This document shows, piece after piece, positions 23,612 through 36,514 of a stretch of DNA of 64,000 bases. Position numbers and translations under genes: made by a program. Source of the stretch: Solen grandis (lineage: Eukaryota > Mollusca > Bivalvia > Adapedonta > Solenidae); contig CM037782.1 of the NCBI GenBank assembly GCA_021229015.1, positions 57,285,518 to 57,349,517 on the forward strand, given 5' to 3'. The notes beneath the pieces were generated by a model. It was given only the letters and a program-made list of their open reading frames with translations. It did not search any database and had not been told where the DNA came from. Each line of letters starts with the position of its first letter. The first letter of the stretch is position 1.

Positions 23612-26600
23612 TCATCTCAATGATTCTTTGGTCAAAATACCCAGGGTAACTGCCAAAATCAAAGTGTAACTGTGAATCTGAACAGTTGTCTCTCCTGAAT
23701 ATTCCACGTCCTCCTCCTGATTTTGTTCGTCTTCATCGTAGAATTTGTCGTAGTCTTCGAATTTCTTGTCCACGCCCACCTGATAATCGGGATTCTCTTC
23801 CTTAGCCTCTACGTACGACAGATTTTCTGAAATTAACAATCCAACAAGGTGAGCTATATTAGCTTTTATTTCACAGTTAAATATATTGCCTATCTTATGT
23901 ATTATGATAACATGTGATACTCCCTAGAAACTTATAATATAATTAGGTGAAAAAGTGATAACGATAACTTTTTTATGATGATATAAAGCATAAATATCTT
24001 GATTTTCAACATAAATTGTTTTTAATCAAACTAAATACAGCTAGTACCATACTTCTAAACCAATAGCATACTGGTCGTAGTCTCAACAATGAATATGCTT
24101 TACATACATACCACAGTTTGGTAGCACGGACGACTTGCATGCCAGTTTTCCGTCAAAGCAGTGACACAGGTGACAACGTACCGCCATCCATGTCCCATGT
24201 TCGATACTTCCGCACTTCCGGTGACTCTGTTGATGCTGGCAGTAGCGACCATAAAAATGCCTGGAACACAATGCACATGGGAATATCAGAGGCTGATTAA
24301 TTAAAGGAAATTATTTATTACATACACCGACACTGAAAGTAGTTAACAACGTTTAAAGATAATGATAGGGATTTTGAATACTTGTGGCTGTTGGTAGTTT
24401 CAAATTTTAATCTATACAGATTATTTTTTCAGATGTAGCTTGTGGTGATTCTTACCAATGTTTAAGGCTTTTAAGAGAAACGTGTACGAACGAATGTATG
24501 TCACTCTAATGAATGAAGTAAAATAAACAAATGTGTTGATTTCATCTCGTTTGATCACAAAAATACTGATGTTTTAGAATCTAAATCGATATTATTGTTA
24601 TTTTGAAGTATATCGTTGCCACGGCAGTATTTCTGCCATATAGTGACACCCAGCTTTTACAGGTGAAGGAAATCCTTAAAAGGTACTCGGCTGGACACTT
24701 CCTCTCATGGAAAACCCAGTGACCAAACCGGGACCCGATGAGTTGACCGTTTGCAGTCAACGAAAGGGTCGACAAAAAAGTACGTGTTGACCGTTTGCAG
24801 TCAACGAAAGGGTCGACAAAAAAGTACGTGTTGACCGTTTGCAGTCAACGAAAGGGTCGACAAAAAAGTACGTGTACTCACTTTTTGCAGTGACAGAACG
24901 AATTCATTATGCATAGACCACCGTTCAGGCAACAACTGCTGGATTTCTTGGTGGATGCCATCAAGTTGTTTCCAGATCCTGAAAAAAGAGAGTAAAATTG
25001 TATTCAAATTATGTGTAGAAGAGAAAGAAAGTGACGAATGCTGTTACAATGGGTGATTGTGGTGATGATTCGAAAACAACAACAAAGGAGGAGATCTTTG
25101 TTTTTGCTAAAATTAAATTTACTTAAGCTTTAGGTGCCATATCAACAGGAGAATTGTGGAAGGGATAGACGGCGTTGTAACTGTGTTTGACATCTACCCC
25201 TGCCTACACCCACGTCACAGCGCGCGTGTATATTGCATGACACGTGACACGCCGCGCCGGTTGTTGTGTATTACACAAAAAAAAGGTGACGTGTATAGGA
25301 TAATAAAACATACAAAAAAAATCATGTTAACATTCAAACGTTTATTCTTTGCAACGAAAAATGGAGAAAGGAGAGGGAACTTCAAAGTCATGTATATTTT
25401 TGTATAGATCTAAGTGAACTTATACTCAGTGCATATGTAATAAGGATAATAATTTTCATACTTATAATCATGAGGTTTTTTTTTAATAAAAATAAATGAA
25501 CGGAGGTGTTTACATTACATTCGATTTCAGCAGTAACCACTAAAGGATTACCTGGTTGCTAAATCTACAACAGTTAAGACATTTTTCATATTAGCAAAGC
25601 AAACACATTTGATAAGAAGAATTAAGAGCTTAATAAGAACATATTACGTGTCTCAAATTTATCCAGTATGACACAAGTGTTGTAAACTGAACAACTTGTG
25701 GTACTAATTTATATATTTATATAATGCTATGTAATCTTTAGTTAATGCTGGGGGGGGGGGGGGGTGTATACTGATTTATAATTTAAGACTTCATTTTCTG
25801 ATTTATTTACATAATTGAAAACAATTGAGGGGCGTCATCTTGTGTTGTCTTACCAGCCTCGTTTTGGTCCTTATGTCGCACGTGCCGACGGTCAGACGCT
25901 CTCAGAGATCTCCTCAACCAGTCTAAAGTATCACAACACATTGGTGAATATCTAATGCATGTATGTTTATAACTTAATCATATTCAAAATAATTTTATAC
26001 AAGTATACCCAATTTTCGACATATTTTAAAGCAGTGATGCATGTACCTTTTCCCTTTTTTACTAGTTTTGTCACGTTTTGACTCATACTTTCGATGAAAG
26101 TGCACCATAGACTGTGGTTGTTGTGGATGGATTGTAAAAGATCTTATCACGTTTGAAATTTGTGAAATTGATAAATCGCCCAGGTTAAACCGCATAAAGC
26201 AGTGATCTTCCCCGGTGAGTACCTTACGCGCTATGTTTTGTCGGTACATCAAAAGCTTCTCTACAATGGCTCGAGTCGCAAGTACTGATAACTCATTAAA
26301 CAGTTTGACAAGAGTTGAGGGATTATAAGTGATTAAACATAGATGTTTATGACCATATTAGGCAGTTTCTGAGATACGGGACCATCTTCGCCTACAGTAG
26401 ACACGCGAATTGCCTTCATTTCACCCTCTGTCGCCAATTAGCCATCCGCTGACACGGGATCTGAACCCGGTTATCTCGGGGCCTTAAAATGTCTTATCGG
26501 GTGCAAGATGGTCTTTCGTTTGTTCAGCGAGGATATAGTAGACATGTTTCTTTTAACGAATGCATTCAAATAAAATATGTCTTCGTTTTTCTTAACTATC

Positions 26601-28708
26601 TTTGTGTCAATTATTTTTTAGGAATAAATCGGTATCACAAACCCGATTTTCATCTTTAAAAACTGAAATAAATAATGTTTCTCCCACACATGTATTATTT
26701 ATGCTAGATAATAATATTGATATGCAATATAATTACTTACACCGCCGCAATAGCCATTATATTTTGTTAATATTTTATTTGTCGAATGCTATTTACAATG
26801 TTTATCTTGGACATAAACTTTTTTAAATCAATACGCCTGTCAGGTTTTTAATAGTTCAGAACTCCTCAGTATGTTTGAGATCGCAACGTTGTAAAATACG
26901 TCACGTTGGTTGACTGATATATTGCAGATCAAGCTTTTCTGGTGTTAGATTACAGCGAGTATTTCGGAACTGTTAATAGATTAAAAAAAATATTAAATTT
27001 TTATATATATAATGCATGTTATGTATTAATATTTTTTACACAAACGTATGCTAAAACCGCCTTGGTGCATTAGTCCTTAATCCACTATGTGTAGAAAGTT
27101 TTAAGCCAGCAGCATAATCGCACATCAAAAGTTAAGCTTTTAACGAGAAAACGAGAACTTCCAACAACAATGAAACATAAAGACCTTGATCAAAATCTCT
27201 ATTATTCTATCATATAACGCTGTATGGCGGAACACTTAACACGATCACGTGAGAAAAATACAAGTTACGTGCACAATAGTGACAACGTGCTGAGTCGGAC
27301 AGGGTGGAGCGGGGGTGAGGGTGAGGACAGTACACAGGAAACACCCGGTGGTAAGCGTGACACGTTGTTTCTCACACGTGCAGTGTAAGGACCAGTGATG
27401 AAAATATTCTAGTTGAACAATGGCCTCTGTTCTGTGTTAGTGAATATCTATTGTAGTATAGGAAATTGGAAGTGTATGTTTATACTATAAAACCGGGAAG
27501 AACGACACGATGTGTATGGTGCATGTAAATCATTGTCCTGGTACAGATATTGAAGATGAATTCCACTTTTTGCTTGTCTGTCCAATTTATGAAAATATTC
27601 GAAAAAGTATATTAATTCTTATTACTATAGACGTCCAAGTATTTTCAAGTTCGTTGACTTATTACAGTTTTTTAACACATTAGTTATCAAACGACTGTCA
27701 AAATATGTTAATGAGGCTTTCATAATTCGCATTGAAATAATCCAAAATAATATAATAAATAAATGTATTAGTTCAGCTCCATTGTATTTAATTTCACTTT
27801 GATAGTCGTCGGGAAAGAAAAGCGTCAGATTTTGATTCTTTTTGGTATGAATATTTTATATTTATAGCCGAGAGTTCATTGTATGGTTCACGTGAAAATT
27901 GTATGTATATGTTTGTATTAATTACGACTAGAGACTGTATAGTTAATGTCAAGTTTCTGTTCTGTTCTGTTTTTTAGTAAATATGGGAAAACAAAAATGT
28001 GGTAGGGGTGCTTGCCTTGATGAGAGGTAACTTGGAAGTTATTGGTACAGCATCTGATATCTCCCTTTTGCAAGAGATATATTGAATGGAACATGTGTTA
28101 CTCAAATCATCTCGTAATTACAACATATCAGCAGCAGAATCCATTCGATGTTATTAAACGATAATGAACCTCAATGAATCTAATTAATCAATAATATTCC
28201 TATGTGATACATATATGCATAGACAATGAGGGAGAGAGTTGGAAAGAAAAAAAATATAAATAGAAAGATAATCTACTCACCGGCAGTATCCACTTCATCT
28301 GCCATTGTGACATATGTGAGAGCAGATAAACAGAACAAACACCTGCAAAATATCAATGCAATCAATCAGTAAAGATTAATAATTTGTAATCATACCAAGG
28401 CCCCTTGGCAATCTAAATCAAGTCAGGGACTCTGTAGTATATAGAGTCCCTGATCAAGTACATATACAAACAGCATAAAAAGGCAGCAAGTGTGTTTTTC
28501 AATTCTATATCGAATATTAAGATATTTCGAATGAATTTATTTAGATCATGTATTAATTAAAACGTCATTAAAAAAAACAAAAAAAAACACACACACAAAA
28601 AAAAAAAGGTTGCGCAGTTCCTTCCATATTCTTATTTTATATAGATCATAGACATAAAGCAGTATGACTATAAAATATTACTTACTTTATTAGAAATGTA
28701 ATATCCAT
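23612..28708 (-). CDS. EGF-CFC family (Cripto-like) Nodal co-receptor, six exons
   Basis: Cell-surface co-receptor family that links Nodal-type TGF-beta ligands to activin receptors. Minus-strand exons: 28708-28686, 28342-28281, 25922-25854, 24978-24882, 24260-24112 and 23826-23612. All have GT/AG borders, phases match, and the total is 615 nt, 204 aa (human Cripto is 188). Residues 1-20 form a signal peptide (MDITFLIKCLFCLSALTYV). The EGF domain is 67-91 (CCLNGGLC, FCHC, FYGRYC; six cysteines). The CFC domain is 100-133 with six cysteines (CGS, CHLCHC, LAC, PNC) and the HGTW motif (H105, W108), matching the pair that contacts ALK4 in vertebrate Cripto. An acidic linker follows, then a hydrophobic C-terminus (IHSYTLILAVTLGIL) suited to GPI attachment. 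The usual O-fucosylated Thr of NGGTC is Leu. Exon 3 (23 codons, phase 1-1) is the least certain. The 5' end is the first ATG before the signal peptide. Confidence 0.88.
24600..24740 (-). mobile_element. SINE fragment, minus orientation, in EGF-CFC intron 4
   Basis: Contains the CAGTATTTCTGCCATATAGT core and AGCTTTTACAGGTGAAGGAA, resembling the 11.6-kb copy. Confidence 0.5.
24742..24873. repeat. Three exact 44-bp tandem units beside a splice donor
   Basis: Units start at 24742, 24786 and 24830. Each begins GTTGACCGTTTGCAGTCAAC, an inverted repeat with 6-bp arms (GTTGAC/GTCAAC), followed by GAAAGGGTCGACAAAAAAGT and ACGT. The array ends 8 bp from the donor of EGF-CFC exon 4 (24881). Confidence 0.95.
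25750..25764. repeat. Poly-G tract (15 G)
   Basis: G homopolymer in EGF-CFC intron 3, about 90 bp from exon 3. Confidence 0.9.
26430..26520 (-). other. Possible tRNA-derived repeat fragment
   Basis: The minus strand shows CCGGGTTCAGATCCCGTG, close to a pol III B box. The rest does not fold convincingly as a tRNA. Lies in EGF-CFC intron 2. Confidence 0.3.
27480..27800 (+). mobile_element. LINE 3' fragment
   Basis: One frame gives HCPGTDIEDEFHFLLVCPIY followed by ENIRKSI, the C-terminal CxxC...HF..C..Y motif shared with the LINEs at 32-47 kb. Only the last part of the ORF remains. It lies inside intron 2 of the EGF-CFC gene, opposite in strand to the host gene. Confidence 0.7.
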
Positions 28709-30329
28709 TTTCTCTGTAACAAAGCAGTTTAAATCCAGTCGTGTATATGCAACTTCAGTATTTTCCTCGCACACTGTCTTAACACTGGGATTAAAACGAC
28801 TTATCACCTTCTATGCAAACTGAGGAGTTTATTAACTACACGTGCTTTTGTTGACAATTTCACTGTTTGATATGAAAATGTGATCTGATTGGCTAGGACT
28901 TGAACGGGGCGTTGCTAAGACCACTCTGATGAATATTCATCACAAAAGCACGCGCTACCTGTTAGGAACTCAACGGACTTGTTTATGACACAACTGATTG
29001 TTCTATGTACGACATTTACAATTTGATTAGGATCATAAATCTGTTTATAGCTGAAACAAAATTGTTGACAGAGTTCTCCAGACTCAGATAAAGTCAACTA
29101 ATGGTTCAACAATACCGTGATATTTGTCTGATTCTAAAAGCTGACATGTTAAGAGATACTCTCGAAATTGACACTTTTATAAAGTGAATTTCAAGTGTCA
29201 TAAGTAAGACTTTCGAATGTGATCAAATTTGAGACCCTTTAAAGGTTATGACATAAGATTCAGCTGACGATTCAACTACCACTTTTCAGAAAACTTGTCA
29301 AATAATGAAATAATTCCCACAATGCGTTTATGAAAGTCCGAGAAGCATGTACGATAAATTCAACGGACTAAGTACGACCCTGGTGCTGATTCCGTCCTAT
29401 GATGGGGTTTTCTGAGTGTGAGGGGCTATATACTGCACGACGGAAGTGGACCAAGGGGTGACAGATGAGTAAAACTATGGCGCTAGAAGAGTGATGACAC
29501 CGGGATAGAGACAGAGGACTTGTACTCCGCTAATTGTGGAGGCTTGATTGTGACGAATGGTAATTAGTACAGAACACTGCATATCTACATGTAATTAGCA
29601 GCGTGACGGTCTCATACATAATGAATAGCGTAGCTCATCGCAACATTTTAATTGATAGAGGAAAAAAAAAGATAAAATATTAAGAAGAAGCGGGGAAAAA
29701 TAACCATTTACATCTGATAATCTTATTGTTTCATCGATTATTAATAATATTGACATTGTGATACATTTTATTTTGAATAATACTTACTTTATGACGTTTT
29801 TTTTTTTTTTTTTTTAACTTTTAGTTATTTCACCCTTATTTTATGGCATTATGTCATGCGTATAATGTAAATCATTCTACATCTGCAATAAAAAACAATT
29901 GTTATAGGTGTTCGGTGTGGTGCAGACTGTTGATCCAGATTATTGCCCAATATAAATATTATTCTCTTTATATTATCATGATTTTTTTTTGTCTGGGTTT
30001 CCTATCATTAATTATACATTATTGTAGCTCAGATTCTGCAAAGTCTGCACGGCAAAGAAAACCCACGGTTTCAATCCAATTTAATGTTCAGTAGAATAAT
30101 ATTCATCAAAAATATGAATCAAGTTATAAATTTGTACATAAATATTTACAATACATAGTCAAAGTTACTATCACAATTAGTTACCATCGCAAGAGCAGAA
30201 ACCGGATGGTGCTGCATACGGATATAGATAAAATATAGTTCTACATTTAATAATTTGTTTTAAATAATACTATTTGTGTTTTGAAAACAGTTCACCAACC
30301 TAAAGATTCGTTCTATTTTGTCATGTATG

Positions 30330-30367
<38 letters not shown>

Positions 30368-32148
30368 CGAGAGAGAAAGCCAGAGGACGTAGAAAATAGC
30401 AAATTAATTTCTGATGATAGGTGGCTAGTGGAATAAATCCATACTCAGTGAGAGTTGTTTAATTTCACTAAGTCAACTCTTACGAAGTGTTTCTTACGAA
30501 ACACCAAAGGATGTAAAACTATAATTTGTTAAGTTTGTTAAGCTATACATAGGATGAAAGGTATAGTGTAAAATGACTAAATTTAGTATTTTGAAGTACG
30601 ATAGTTTGATATCGAAGTAGTAGAGGGATAGTAAACGTGAAGGGAAATAATCAGTACAAAACTATTGATAAATTCACACTTTTTGATTAAAGCCTTATCT
30701 CCCTTGTTTGCTTTAAAAAGGGGGAAAGGGGGGATTTCACAAATACGTTTTATATGAAAACTATAAAACAAAGTAGAATAAATTTGTATTTCATATGGCT
30801 TGAAATTGGAAAAAAATGTGTAGTGCTTTCGTGATATATGAATACTCGTTATGGTGAAATAAATCCATAGTATATGTGATAGACAGTGAACGACTAAATG
30901 CACATTTACTATCTCCATTGACAATGCCACTTAAAACGCTCACTATTTGCGTACTTAGAAGTACAAAGTGTTCATGAATAAAAGTAAAGTTTCTTAAATA
31001 AATGGTGATTATAAACTGCACAGTGGAAGGATGTATTTATTGCATCTCATTTAAATACTTATTAAAATATTAATTCAAAATTAAAGATAAATAAAAAATG
31101 GTATACATGAATAAAAGATTGAAAGTAGTTTTGAGGTTATATTGTCCTATATCCAATGCTGTAATGAAGTATCATCATGTGGGGACCAATTATCGTGGGT
31201 CTTAGCCTATCATCAGCTTAATAAGTAAACAACACAACTATATTTTAGACCAAGTTAGAATATAGTATAAATAAGTACAAATATGATTCAATGAATAAAT
31301 CAATATGTAAAATAAAGATTATTTAATATAATTGGCGATGCTGCCAATTTTATTATTGTACCAAAGTACCCTAATTTTATCGTTCGCGGTACAATTTTTT
31401 TGTTCCCAAAGGAACATGCAAAATGTTTGCCTGTAAAAAAAAAAAATCTTTTTCCGATTATATATGCATTTCATTATAAGATTTTGAAAGAAACTGAATT
31501 AAGATTTTCTGAGGTAAGTAGGGGTAGAAAATTGATAAATTCATCTCGTATTTATGAATCATGGAACAATAATTCCGTTATATCACGTCACGTCAAATCT
31601 ACCCAAATTTATAAACTTGATTAAAGAGACTTCATACAAAACTTTCACATTTCAAAACAGAAACGGTAATGAACAAAATACATGTATATAAATTTTACTA
31701 TCCAAGATGGCGGTATTTGTTTACAAAATGAGTGGTAAGACGCAGTTCTGATTCCCAGCCCTGCGTGCTTTTTACTTTAAATTATGCTTATCTATTTAAA
31801 CCAACTAATCTTTTGTATCTTAACATACTATTATTGACTTTTGGACTTCAGGGACATATTTTCTGCAAATAGAAAAAAAAAGAGTTAAAATCTTAGACTG
31901 GAACCCATGACCTTGGGCAACACCTCTGTGGGGTAGCGCTAGATAGTGGGCAACTTATTAGACCATAACTGTTTTTGTAAGCATATTTGGAGATGCTACA
32001 AAAAAAAAAGAACATATGAAATCTAACATTGTAAGGGAAGTTCATTATTTATTTTGACGTTGTTTTTTTCTCAGCCAAATTTTTAACTAAGTCAGGGTTA
32101 TGGGTCAAGTATAGGTTAAACTTACTTTACCCTTAGATACAAATAATA
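28709..32148. other. Intergenic stretch upstream of the EGF-CFC gene
   Basis: Presumably includes the EGF-CFC promoter next to 28708, but no motif is distinctive enough to call. Otherwise AT-rich, with poly-T at 29800-29816 and a CA microsatellite at 30330-30364. Frames at 30583-30930 and 31400-31624 have no recognisable family and look like chance. Confidence 0.45.
30330..30364. repeat. (CA)n microsatellite
   Basis: CA dinucleotide run followed by GAGCGAGAGAG. Confidence 0.95.
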
Positions 32149-34386
32149 CAGACAGACAGATTTTTATTTAGATTTGTACAATAGAGTACATCATCATATA
32201 CAGAATTTTGAAGAAATAAATGATAATGTCAAGATTATCTGAAAATAAAATAGATAAGAAGTAGTTAATTAAGACTGGAATTAGAAATAACTCTATGAAA
32301 AAAAAAAATATTTAACAGTAAAAAATACTACACGATTTCACGTAAAGTAAGTGTGGAAATGATATATAAACTTAATCATTCAGAGATACAGGCATTTCCA
32401 TATTTCTCAGAATATTATCTCTTCTTTCGCGAGCTAGTTTTAACAGAGTAAATTTGTTATTTGTATTTAAGAGTTGAAAATAATTAATCATGTTTGTATT
32501 ATTCTAATAATATTTGTTTATATATTTCTTACGTAAGTCTAAAAAACGGTTGCACTTAATTACAAAGTGGAATTCATCTTCTATGTCAAAATGAGTTTCC
32601 TGCAAACAAAACTGGCAATGTCTTTGATCTCTCGGTATATTTTCTCTGAATCTTGCTGAATTAATTCTTATCAAATTCGAAGAAATGCAAAATTTAGTTA
32701 GCTCTTCGCGTAAACGCTTAGATACAATTAGTGACAAATATTCTTCAGGATAAAATGTACAATTAAGGTGACTATATAAAAATTTAAATACTTTTACAAA
32801 GGTAGGTACATGTACACTTTTAGGATATATCCATATTTCTGTAAAAAAACCCCAAAAAAAACCAAAAACAAAAAAACCCACACACACAAAAAACATATTC
32901 ATCTAAAAGACTTAACTTTCTGGGGGCCAACTGTCTTTTCTATTGATGTTATAAAGACTATTATAGTATTTTGTTTTTAGTAAAATATGATCTGTGTGTA
33001 TCAATTCAAACTAATATTTTATGATTTGAACATATCTGTTAACATAGAGTATCTACCAAACTCACCATACACAGCTGCATTACAAGCGTTTTGACCCACC
33101 CCAAGTATACTTTTTACAAAACTTCATGTGTAATCTTTCAATCTCTTTAGATTTTGAAAGTCCCCAAACTGGACATGCATAATTTAAAATTGAACCAACA
33201 AATGAATCAAATAATTTTAATGAAATTTTAGGCATTATTTGTAAGTCTTTGATATGTTTGAGAAGAACATACATCGCCTTTGCGGCTTTACCTGTTATAC
33301 AATGATTATTTAATACAAATGATCCTGTTTAATAAAAAACAACGCCCATATAGTTAAAGTCGTTCTCAATTTCTAATATTTCATTGTTATAAAACCATCG
33401 CTCTTCAGGTCTGATGGGGCCTCTTTCAAAATACAAATATTTTTGATTTTGAAGTGTTTACTTCTAATCCCAATAAAGAACAAAATTCATGAAGTTTATT
33501 TTAAATTACGTTGTAAATCCGCTATTGATTTTCCAATAATCACTATATCATCTGCAAAAATTAGACGTAGAATTATGGGGCATAAATAAAAAGAAATCAA
33601 TTCCGCCCCTTTCTGCAAATACATTTCCAAGTCTTGAATAAACAGAGAAAAAATCTGGAGAGTTATTTTGACCATGTCTTAAACCATATATATATATATA
33701 TAAAATCATCCGAAAAGGAATAACACTGTTTAATACAAGATTTAACAATATCATACATTGATCTAATATCACGATAATTTTCCCATAAAAAAATTAAAAT
33801 TTGTATCAGATTTTGCAATACCAAAATAGCATCTACAGTATTGCATCATTTTCTGAAACCGAATTTGTGCGTCTGAAATAATTCTATTTTCTTCAATCCA
33901 TTTTTTCTATACGGTTTGTTAAAACACTAGTAAATAATTTACCGAAACATCTTAATAGTGTAATTCCCCTATAATTATTGAGGTCATTTTTATCTCCTTT
34001 CTTGTGTAAAGGAATTATGTAACCCAGTGACCACTAACGTGGAAAGTATCCTGCATTAAACAGTTTATTAAAAATATCTGCAATATGTCCACCTACTATA
34101 TCAAATGATTCTATAAAATATTCATTTAAAATACTATGGGGCAACAAGGTTTATTTCTTTTTAAGCGTTTAACTGCATCATATACTTCCTTAAGGGTTAT
34201 GGTTATATTTAGTTTCCGAAAAGTTGGATTATCAACATTAAAATCGCTTTGAATATTAAATGTTTCCACATCGTCTATATGTTGAAAAAAAAAAAATTTT
34301 TTTTTCTTAAAAAAGGCCAAAAATCTTTAGGGCGCCATGATTTCATATATTCTAACCCCTTAGACTGTTTAAGAATACGTTTGCCC
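32149..34386 (-). mobile_element. LINE, 5' truncated, (CTGT)n tail
   Basis: On the minus strand the copy begins near 34386 (KRILKQSKGLEYMKSW, the linker before the reverse transcriptase). It runs through ITLKEVYDAVKRLKRNKPCC, the FADDIVIIG catalytic box (about 33567-33541) and FDSFVGSILNYACPVWGLSK (about 33210). It ends with HCQFCLQETHFDIEDEFHFV and IKCNRFLDLRKKY (about 32620-32510). Many stops and shifts break the frame. The 3' tail is TCTGTCTGTCTG at 32160-32149. No endonuclease region is present. Confidence 0.8.
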
Positions 34387-35146
34387 TCGTGTGTGTGGGG
34401 GGTGGGAGGGGGGTGCTAATTATTGACGTGGAGAATGCCCCTAAATTTGGGACAATCATGCGTAACGGCCTATTGACTCTCCCTGGAGTTGATGTTATTT
34501 TATGGTCAAAGTCATCAAGAACTACGTTTATGCCAAGTGTCATATACATACCAATAAGGAATAAGTGTTCAAAATAGGTGAAGGACATATTCCACCAAAA
34601 AGCTCTAGTTATAGGAAGAGAAGGTGTGCGGACGTGTCTTAAATTTAATCCACACTGGACCTTAGATCCGTATAAAAGAAATGCGCAAATTACTTTAATA
34701 GGGCTTCACGTACACGTAAACATATCTGCAATCTCTTTAATATATTGGGTTTTATAGCCAGTCAAAATATGGCAAAAAGTGTGTGATTTCGACAGTTATT
34801 TTCATTATTATGTTATTAATGGAGGTGATTAGTACCTCTGCACAGAACATTGTTACTGAAAAGTAAAAAGCAAAAGAAATAAAAAAAAAATAATAAAAAA
34901 AGATTCGCTCCTATTAAAATTGCCGTCGTCAAAATAACAAATATGTGTATGTATTTTATTTCTAGGTAAATTTCTTAATTTCGAGCATTTAACAATTTAA
35001 GCGCCTTTATTACTATTACATAACCCCATATACCATCTTACTTTGTCGGCATCCTGTATTTTGAATATCTTAACCGGCGACGACGACGAATTATTCCATC
35101 ATTCTATATGTACTATTTAGAGATTAGGATCATGTTGAAACAAGAA

Positions 35147-35265
35147 CTAGAAATGTGTCCAGAGGACACAGATGCCCCCATCCGTCGCATTTAAAGTCTG
35201 TAGCACAAATACCTTCAGAGTTACCTGTGTCACAGTTTTGGGATGGACGGACGGACAAGGAAAAT
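35147..35265 (+). repeat. Single-unit copy of the 85-bp-repeat element
   Basis: Starts with the palindrome GTGTCCAGAGGACAC, contains AAGTCTGTAGCACAAATACC and TCAGAGTTACCTGTGTCACA, and ends in GGACGGACGGACA. The same modules are expanded sixfold at 48.2-48.8 kb. Confidence 0.65.
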
Positions 35266-35309
35266 ATATATTCAGGCCCGGATCCAGCAGCGGGGGCCGA
35301 GGGGCCTCG

Positions 35310-35332
35310 CCCCCCCCCCCCCCCCCCCCCCC
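35310..35332. repeat. Poly-C tract (23 C)
   Basis: C homopolymer following CAGGCCCGGATCCAGCAG, a repeat end also seen reversed near 48155-48170. Confidence 0.9.
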
Positions 35333-36514
35333 TGGTCATACATTTTTCTAGGCTATAAAATCCCTTGATTTCATCATAGTAGTGTTGTCTAGAGGAAATC
35401 CCCGTCGTGGGCTCCCTGCTGTTAATGTGTAGGTAATCCGAATCGGCAGTCGTCCATGACTGTGTGATAAGCTTGTTTTTAGGGTACTGCGGACACGTTC
35501 ACTGATTGTGAGAAATTTACATGTCGTCTGCCGAGCGATCTAACAATTGGGTAAAATAGGCAATTACAAAAAGTTTGAATCAGTTACAACTATAAACTAT
35601 TCTAGACAAATGCATTTTAAGAAATAGCATAAAAATAGTTTAGCAAAAAACTTACTTTGACTAAATCTACTCAACGAAATTTAATTCACTTTTCTCTACA
35701 TGTATAAAGTTTTTTTGTTTTTGTTGTTGTTGTTGTTTTGCTGTAGCAAAAACAAAAAAAATCTTGTATTCTGCAGAGTAGATGCATACCTATCGCTAGC
35801 CATGCAAATTAAACTTAATCAGAAATGGGCTGTGTTTTTAAATGTCATCAGCTTTAGCTATTTTTACCTGTCTTTTTAAGTATTATTTTTATGAAACTAA
35901 CTCCTCTAAATATTTTTCCTGAAAGGAATAAATACAAACAGTAGGCCGATACATCATCATGTTCACTTTTTTAAGATTTACGAATCTAATAATCTACATG
36001 TACACGTATGTGTATTCATGGTGTCTTAATATAGACACCCAGGTGTATTTTAAATTTATAAAAAATGAATAAGAAATGAAAGAATTTGAAAACTTCAATC
36101 TGCCATATTTAAGGACAATCCATATTTTGGGACAATGTATATGTATATTATGCATGATCACTAATTCAAATCAAATCCAGGTAACCAGTCAATGAGCAAT
36201 GTTACTGATAGGTCGATGAATACGAAATACTAATACACAGAAAACACAATTTATGTGCGATATAAAACGGATATTAAAGATTTTATATTAAATATCAACA
36301 TATTTCATTACTTAATATTGTTTGTCGCTGATTTAACATTCAGAAGAAAAAAAAATATGCAAAAAATCGACACGCAGAAGGGGCCCAAAACCTTCTACAG
36401 CCGTCCGACCCTAAAACGTGCGCCTGATTTTTTTCATTTTTATCTGGGACGTCTGTGCGTGAAGGCTACTTCCAGATCGACAATTAGACAGTCAAGATTA
36501 CCAAAATCGAACCT

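Larger units (their letters stand above)
34387..36510. other. Intergenic repeat-rich stretch
   Basis: Holds a small repeat fragment at 35147-35265, a GGCCCGGATCCAG repeat and poly-C at 35270-35340, and otherwise AT-rich sequence. The minus-strand frame at 34352-34588 is not recognised. Confidence 0.4.

Noticed and set aside
30583..31021. Two overlapping minus-strand frames of 115 and 76 codons
   Set aside because: AT-rich chance frames without recognisable motifs or splice context.
34352..34588. Minus-strand frame next to the LINE at 32-34 kb
   Set aside because: Its last part borders a GT/G-rich repeat, no domain is recognised, and the true LINE frame starts only at about 34386.
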